DNA of 64,000 bases. Origin: JAJZJT01 sp964610905 (GTDB lineage Bacteria; Actinomycetota; Acidimicrobiia; Acidimicrobiales; RAAP-2). Positions within the stretch are counted from its first letter, which is position 1; each line of letters starts with the position of its first letter. The position numbers and the translations under genes were made by a program. Where the stretch lies: the NCBI GenBank assembly GCA_964610905.1, contig CAZSYT010000003.1, positions 1 to 64,000 on the forward strand. The letters run 5' to 3'. Below the pieces are notes generated by a model. That model was not told where the DNA came from. It was given only the letters and a program-made list of their open reading frames with translations, and ran no database searches. Of this stretch, positions 60,326-64,000 are shown piece by piece.

Positions 60326-62107
60326 TCAGGCCCCGGCCTCGACGGCGTCGACGACCGCGGCCACGAGGGCACGGTGGGCGGCCACGTTCGCGTCGCGGCC
60401 GGGGAGGCGGACGCGGACGACGTGGACGCCGGGGGCTCCGACGGTCGCGGCGAGGGCGTCGGCGAGCGCCGTGGCACCGGCGTCCGGCCCGATGTCGGTG
60501 GTGCCCAGGCCGAACCCGGCGGCGACAGCGGCCACGTCGACGTGGCGAGGCGTGCCGAAGAGCTCGTCGAAGCGGTCGGCGCCGAGCGCCGTGGCCTGCG
60601 GGAGGAACGAGAAGATGCCCCCTCCCCCGTTGTCGGCGACCACGACGGTGCACGAGGCGCCGGACGCGCCGAGGCTCCCGAGCCCGCCGTGGCCCTCGAG
60701 GGCCGAGACGTCGTGGAGGAACGCCAGGTCCCCGACGAGGGCGACCGTCGGGCGCCTGCCGGCCCACGCCACGCCGAGGGCTGTCGAGACGACCCCGTCG
60801 ATGCCGTTGGCCCCGCGGTTGGCCAGCACGCGTGGCGGGTCCGACCGGGGCACGGCGAACGACTCGAGGTCGCGGACGGGCATCGAGGACGAGACGACGA
60901 GGTCCGTCCCGCCAGCGAGGGCGGCGAAGAGCCGGTGCGCCAGGGCGGGCTCGCCGAGCGGCCCGCCGCCGCACCGCTCGCTGACCACGGACCGGGCCGC
61001 GTGCTCGGCCCGGTCCCACGCCTCGGCCCAGCCGGCGACCCGGTCCGCCCCTCCCGGGCACCGCGCCACCACGGCTCGGCACACGTCCCCGGGGTCACCG
61101 GGGACGAGCTCCCGAGCCAGGTGGGCGGGATCGGCCCAGCCGGTGGAGGCGCCGGCGACGACCAGCTCGGCGCCGTCCCGCACGGCGTCGGCCACGAAGG
61201 TCTCGACCGCCCGGGACGCCCACGGGCCACCCAGCCGGAGGACCAGGTCCGGCCGGTGCGCACCGACGAAGCCCTCGGCCCTCACCAGGGCGTCGGCCAT
61301 GGCGACCACGCCGGGGTGGTCGCCGCGCAACCCCGAGCGCGGGTCGGCGAGGACGGGCCAGCCGGCGAGCCGCGCCAGTGCGAGCACAGCGTCGACGTCA
61401 CCGCACCTCCATCCGGCGACGATCAGCCCGCGCCGGCCCGCGACGCCCTCGGCGAGGCGTTCGACCGCGTGCGGCGGTGGCCCGGTCGCACGGTCGCGTC
61501 GGTGCCACGGCCCGCCTCCCGGGCGACCCGGGGGAACGCCCGCCACGGCGGGGTCGCCGAGGAGGGGCTCGCGCAGCGGGACGTTCAGGTGGACGGGTCC
61601 CGGACCCGACGGAGACGAGGTCGACTCGGCGACCGCCCGCGACGCGACCGACCGCCAGCTCGGGCGCCCACCTGCGTCGGGCACACCCGTGTCGGCGAAC
61701 CAGCGGACGGCCCGCCCGTAGAGGTGGTCCTGGTCGATCGTCTGGGGAGCACCGACGTCGCGGAGCTCGGGCGGCCGGTCGGCGGTGCAGACGAGGAGCG
61801 GGACGCCGGCGAGGTCCGCCTCGACGACAGCGGGGTGGGCCTCGGCGGCCGCGGTGCCGCTGGTGGTGACGAGGACGGCCGGGAGTCCCGTGGCCAGTCC
61901 TGCACCCAACGCCACGAAGGCGGCCGAGCGCTCGTCGAGCCTGACGAGCAGGTCCGTGCCGGGGTGCTCGGCCAGGGCGATCGCCAGGGGGGTCGAGCGC
62001 GAGCCGGGGCAGACGACGGCGTGCCGGACGCCGGCGCGCACCCACTCGTCGACGACGGCGGCGGCGAACGCCGCCTGGACGTCCTCGGGGCGTGGACGGT
62101 CAGGCAC
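60326..62107 (-). CDS. menD: SEPHCHC synthase (MenD)
   Basis: Thiamine-diphosphate enzyme adding a succinic-semialdehyde unit to isochorismate in menaquinone synthesis. The protein has HAVVCPGSRSTPLAIALAEH, the glutamate-bearing LDERSAAFVALGAGL, VLVTTSGTAAAEAHPAV and the ThDP motif ALVGDLAFLHDVSAL then VVVADNGGGGIFSFLPQ. GTG 62107 gives 593 aa and a family-like N-terminus, with GGGAGGGGAGGG just upstream. ATG 62203 in the same frame would add 32 residues made mostly of GPGWE repeats and is less likely. Confidence 0.92.
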   Translation of the reverse strand: MPDRPRPEDVQAAFAAAVVDEWVRAGVRHAVVCPGSRSTPLAIALAEHPGTDLLVRLDERSAAFVALGAGLATGLPAVLVTTSGTAAAEAHPAVVEADLAGVPLLVCTADRPPELRDVGAPQTIDQDHLYGRAVRWFADTGVPDAGGRPSWRSVASRAVAESTSSPSGPGPVHLNVPLREPLLGDPAVAGVPPGRPGGGPWHRRDRATGPPPHAVERLAEGVAGRRGLIVAGWRCGDVDAVLALARLAGWPVLADPRSGLRGDHPGVVAMADALVRAEGFVGAHRPDLVLRLGGPWASRAVETFVADAVRDGAELVVAGASTGWADPAHLARELVPGDPGDVCRAVVARCPGGADRVAGWAEAWDRAEHAARSVVSERCGGGPLGEPALAHRLFAALAGGTDLVVSSSMPVRDLESFAVPRSDPPRVLANRGANGIDGVVSTALGVAWAGRRPTVALVGDLAFLHDVSALEGHGGLGSLGASGASCTVVVADNGGGGIFSFLPQATALGADRFDELFGTPRHVDVAAVAAGFGLGTTDIGPDAGATALADALAATVGAPGVHVVRVRLPGRDANVAAHRALVAAVVDAVEAGA

Positions 62108-62116
62108 GAGGGCCCT

Positions 62117-62176
62117 CCCCTCCCATCCGGGCCCCTCCCATCCGGGCCCCTCCCATCCGGGCCCCTCCCATCCGGG
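62117..62176. repeat. 15-bp tandem repeat between menD and menH
   Basis: Four identical contiguous copies of CCCCTCCCATCCGGG. On the minus strand each copy holds a Shine-Dalgarno-like GGGAGGGG and an ATG, in the menD frame (GPGWE). It fills the divergent region between the two men genes. Confidence 0.9.
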
Positions 62177-62201
62177 CCCCAGGTCGGTACGCTCGTCGAC
62201 C

Positions 62202-63017
62202 ATGGTCGCACCACCTGCCCCGGGGCGCCCCCGAGGTGCCGCGACGGCGCTCACGTCCGAGCGTCGCGGCACCACCGGCCCGCGGCTCGTGCTCGCCCAC
62301 GGCTTCACGCAGACGCGAGATGCCTGGGGGCCCCTCGCCGACGACCTCCTCGCCGACCATCGCCTCGTCCTCGTCGACCTTCCTGGCCACGGAGGCTCCG
62401 CCGACGTCGCCGTCGACCTGGTCGCCGGGGCGGACCTGCTCGCCCAGGCGGGCGGCAGCGGGTCGTACCTCGGCTACTCGATGGGCGGGCGCTTCTGCCT
62501 GCACCTGGCGCTCGCCCATCCCGGCCTCGTCCACCGCCTGGTGCTCGTGTCCACGACGCCGGGGATCGCGGACGCTGGCGAGCGCGTCGCTCGGGGGACG
62601 GCAGACGCCGCGCTGGCCGACGAGCTCGACCCCCCGGGAGCGGCCCCCGAGCGCGACGCGGAACGCCGGGACGCCTTCCTCCGGCACTGGCTCGACCAGC
62701 CGCTCTTCGCCTCGCTCCCCGCCGGGGTCGACGAGCTCGAGGAGCGGAGGCGCAACACGGCCGCCGGCCTCGCCTCGAGCCTCCGCCTCGCCGGGACGGG
62801 CACGCAGCGGTCCCTGTGGGCCGACCTCGCCAGGCTGGCCATGCCGGTGCTCGTCGTCACGGGGGCCGACGACGTCAAGTTCGACGCCATCGCCAGGCAG
62901 ATGGTGGCGGGCATCGGCACCAACGCCACGCACGTCCGGGTGCCGGGCGCCGGGCACGCCGTCCACCTCGAGCGTCCCGCCGAGGTCGCGGCGGCCGTGC
63001 GGGCGTTCGGCGCTTGA
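62202..63017 (+). CDS. menH: alpha/beta hydrolase, probable SHCHC synthase (MenH)
   Basis: A 271-aa alpha/beta hydrolase, probably removing pyruvate from SEPHCHC right after MenD. It has LAHGFTQTRDAWGPLAD, the VDLPGHGGSADV loop, the nucleophile in LGYSMGGRFCLH, an aspartate in VVTGADDVKFD and the histidine in GAGHAVHLERP. Divergent pairing with menD supports the MenH call over a general hydrolase. A TACGCT -10 (62188-62193) is 8 bases before the ATG. Confidence 0.85.
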   Translation: MVAPPAPGRPRGAATALTSERRGTTGPRLVLAHGFTQTRDAWGPLADDLLADHRLVLVDLPGHGGSADVAVDLVAGADLLAQAGGSGSYLGYSMGGRFCLHLALAHPGLVHRLVLVSTTPGIADAGERVARGTADAALADELDPPGAAPERDAERRDAFLRHWLDQPLFASLPAGVDELEERRRNTAAGLASSLRLAGTGTQRSLWADLARLAMPVLVVTGADDVKFDAIARQMVAGIGTNATHVRVPGAGHAVHLERPAEVAAAVRAFGA

Positions 63018-63058
63018 GGTCCCCGACGGTCGCCGCGCCTGGCGAGACCCCTCCGGCG

Positions 63059-64000
63059 TCACACCACCACCAGCCACAGCCCGGCGGCGAGGAGCACCCC
63101 GACGACGAGCTGCAGGCGGGCCGTGGCCCCGAGCAGGGGCAGCAGGTCGCGCCCGGCAGCACCGCCGGTGGCCAGGCGGACCGGTCGCGCGGCGAGGGGC
63201 ACGGCCAGGAGCGGCAGGAACGGCCCGGCGGCGGCACGGGCCGAGGGTGCCGCCGGCAGCGCGACGAGGGCCCAGAGGGCGACCACGACGAAGGGCACGG
63301 CGAGGCAGCCGGCGGCGAGCAGGCCGGCCCGTCGCCTCCCCAGCCGGACGGCCAGGGTGCGCTTGCCGGCCGCGGCATCCCCCGCCAGGTCGCGCAGGTT
63401 GTTCGCCTCGAGGAGCGCGGCGGCGAGGAGCCCGGCGGCCACGGCAGCGGCGAGCGGACCTCCGGCCGACAGGCGTCCGGTCTCGACGTAGAGCGTTCCC
63501 TCGGTCGCCACCAGGCCGAAGAACACGAAGACGAAGGCCTCGCCGAGCCCGAGGTAGCCGTAGGGGCGGGGACCGCCGGTGTAGAGCCACCCGGCCGCCA
63601 GGCAGGCGGCCCCCACCGCCACGACCCACCACGAGGTGACGGAGGCGAGCGCCAGGCCGGCCACGCCGGCGACGCCGAAGGAGACGAGGGCCGCCGTCTT
63701 GACGGACCCGGGCGAGGCCAGTCCCGAGCCGACGAGCCGGAGCGGGCCGACCCGGGCCGCATCGGTGCCTCGCGTGCCGTCCGAGTAGTCGTTGGCGTAG
63801 TTCGTCCCGACCTGGACGGCAAGGGCAACGACGAGGGCGCCCAGCACGCGGCCGAGCTGGGCTGCGGGCCCCCCGGTCCCGGCGGGGCCGCCTCGACCGT
63901 CGACCAGCTGGGCGTAGGGGTGGGCCGCCGCCGTCCCGACGACCACCGGCACGAGGGCCGCAGGCAGCGTGCGCGGACGTGCACCGGCGACCCACCTGCC
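63059..64000 (-). CDS. menA: 1,4-dihydroxy-2-naphthoate polyprenyltransferase, partial
   Basis: Membrane enzyme of the UbiA family attaching the isoprenoid chain in menaquinone synthesis. The open frame runs to the window edge, reading WVAGARPRTLPAALVPVVVG, the usual MenA opening, so only the first one or few codons are missing. The prenyl-diphosphate motif is NYANDYSDGTRGTD, the second Asp-rich site ANNLRDLAGDAAAGKRTLAV, and about eight hydrophobic helices follow. It converges on menH with a 41-base gap. Confidence 0.93.
   Translation of the reverse strand, partial: GRWVAGARPRTLPAALVPVVVGTAAAHPYAQLVDGRGGPAGTGGPAAQLGRVLGALVVALAVQVGTNYANDYSDGTRGTDAARVGPLRLVGSGLASPGSVKTAALVSFGVAGVAGLALASVTSWWVVAVGAACLAAGWLYTGGPRPYGYLGLGEAFVFVFFGLVATEGTLYVETGRLSAGGPLAAAVAAGLLAAALLEANNLRDLAGDAAAGKRTLAVRLGRRRAGLLAAGCLAVPFVVVALWALVALPAAPSARAAAGPFLPLLAVPLAARPVRLATGGAAGRDLLPLLGATARLQLVVGVLLAAGLWLVVV

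Noticed and set aside
62108..62203. menD starting at ATG 62203 with GPGWE repeats
   Set aside because: Would share its start with the divergent menH ATG and adds non-family sequence; GTG 62107 has a strong Shine-Dalgarno and a typical N-terminus. Not fully excluded.

Overview
This window is very GC-rich, with G or C at most third codon positions, abundant GTG starts and many 4-base GTGA or ATGA gene overlaps. Gene content and order are actinobacterial: infC-rpmI-rplT-trmH-pheST next to argCJBDFRGH; mihF-gmk-rpoZ-coaBC-metK-priA; a def-fmt-rpe-rib run; pyrR-pyrBC-carAB-pyrDF; aroCKB-pepP-efp-nusB; a DUF3151 gene; a PriA without a P-loop. A deep-branching actinobacterium, perhaps class Acidimicrobiia, fits best. 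The class is inference. Almost everything is chromosomal core; no phage, plasmid, CRISPR array or tRNA gene was seen.

Layout, left to right. The left edge holds the 5' end of a minus-strand 16S rRNA gene, its leader and its promoter, which overlaps the end of argH. 0.4-8.9 kb: the arginine operon argCJBDFRGH (minus), with tandem ARG boxes over the argC start. 9.2-9.7 kb: a plus-strand gene with a 21-bp minisatellite. 9.8-15.7 kb: pheT, pheS, an RNA methyltransferase, rplT, rpmI and infC (minus). 15.9-18.1 kb: a plus-strand pair (helical protein and MFS transporter) that collides tail-to-tail with a cold-shock-like gene. 17.9-24.4 kb: def, fmt, rpe, ribD, ribBA, ribH, hisG and the cold-shock-like gene (minus). 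24.5-30 kb: a signalling island with a NarL-type regulator, a PAS/GAF histidine kinase and a rare degenerate-GGDEF/EAL/histidine-kinase fusion. 30-36 kb: mihF, gmk, rpoZ, coaBC, metK, priA (minus). 36.1-37.1 kb: a secreted lipase (plus). 37.2-46.5 kb: the pyrimidine operon with a PyrR-binding RNA loop. 46.5-51.6 kb: nusB, efp, an M24 peptidase, aroB, aroK, aroC. 51.6-56.5 kb: prepilin peptidase, YceI-like protein with tiny upstream ORFs, and small conserved proteins. 56.5-57.6 kb: an IS110-type transposase remnant. 57.6-64 kb: tyrS, a carotenoid oxygenase, menD, menH and partial menA.

The minus-strand genes read as a nearly continuous housekeeping series interrupted by plus-strand inserts that carry the regulatory and exported functions. 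Together they supply arginine, pyrimidines, chorismate, riboflavin, menaquinone, CoA and SAM plus parts of translation and replication. Several genes have a TAnnnT -10 hexamer 6-8 bases before the start codon, suggesting leaderless mRNAs. The less ordinary signals are the EAL-kinase fusion and the inverted repeats beside it, the ATA start of infC, the PyrR loop, the ARG operator, the micro-ORFs before yceI, and several in-frame minisatellites.
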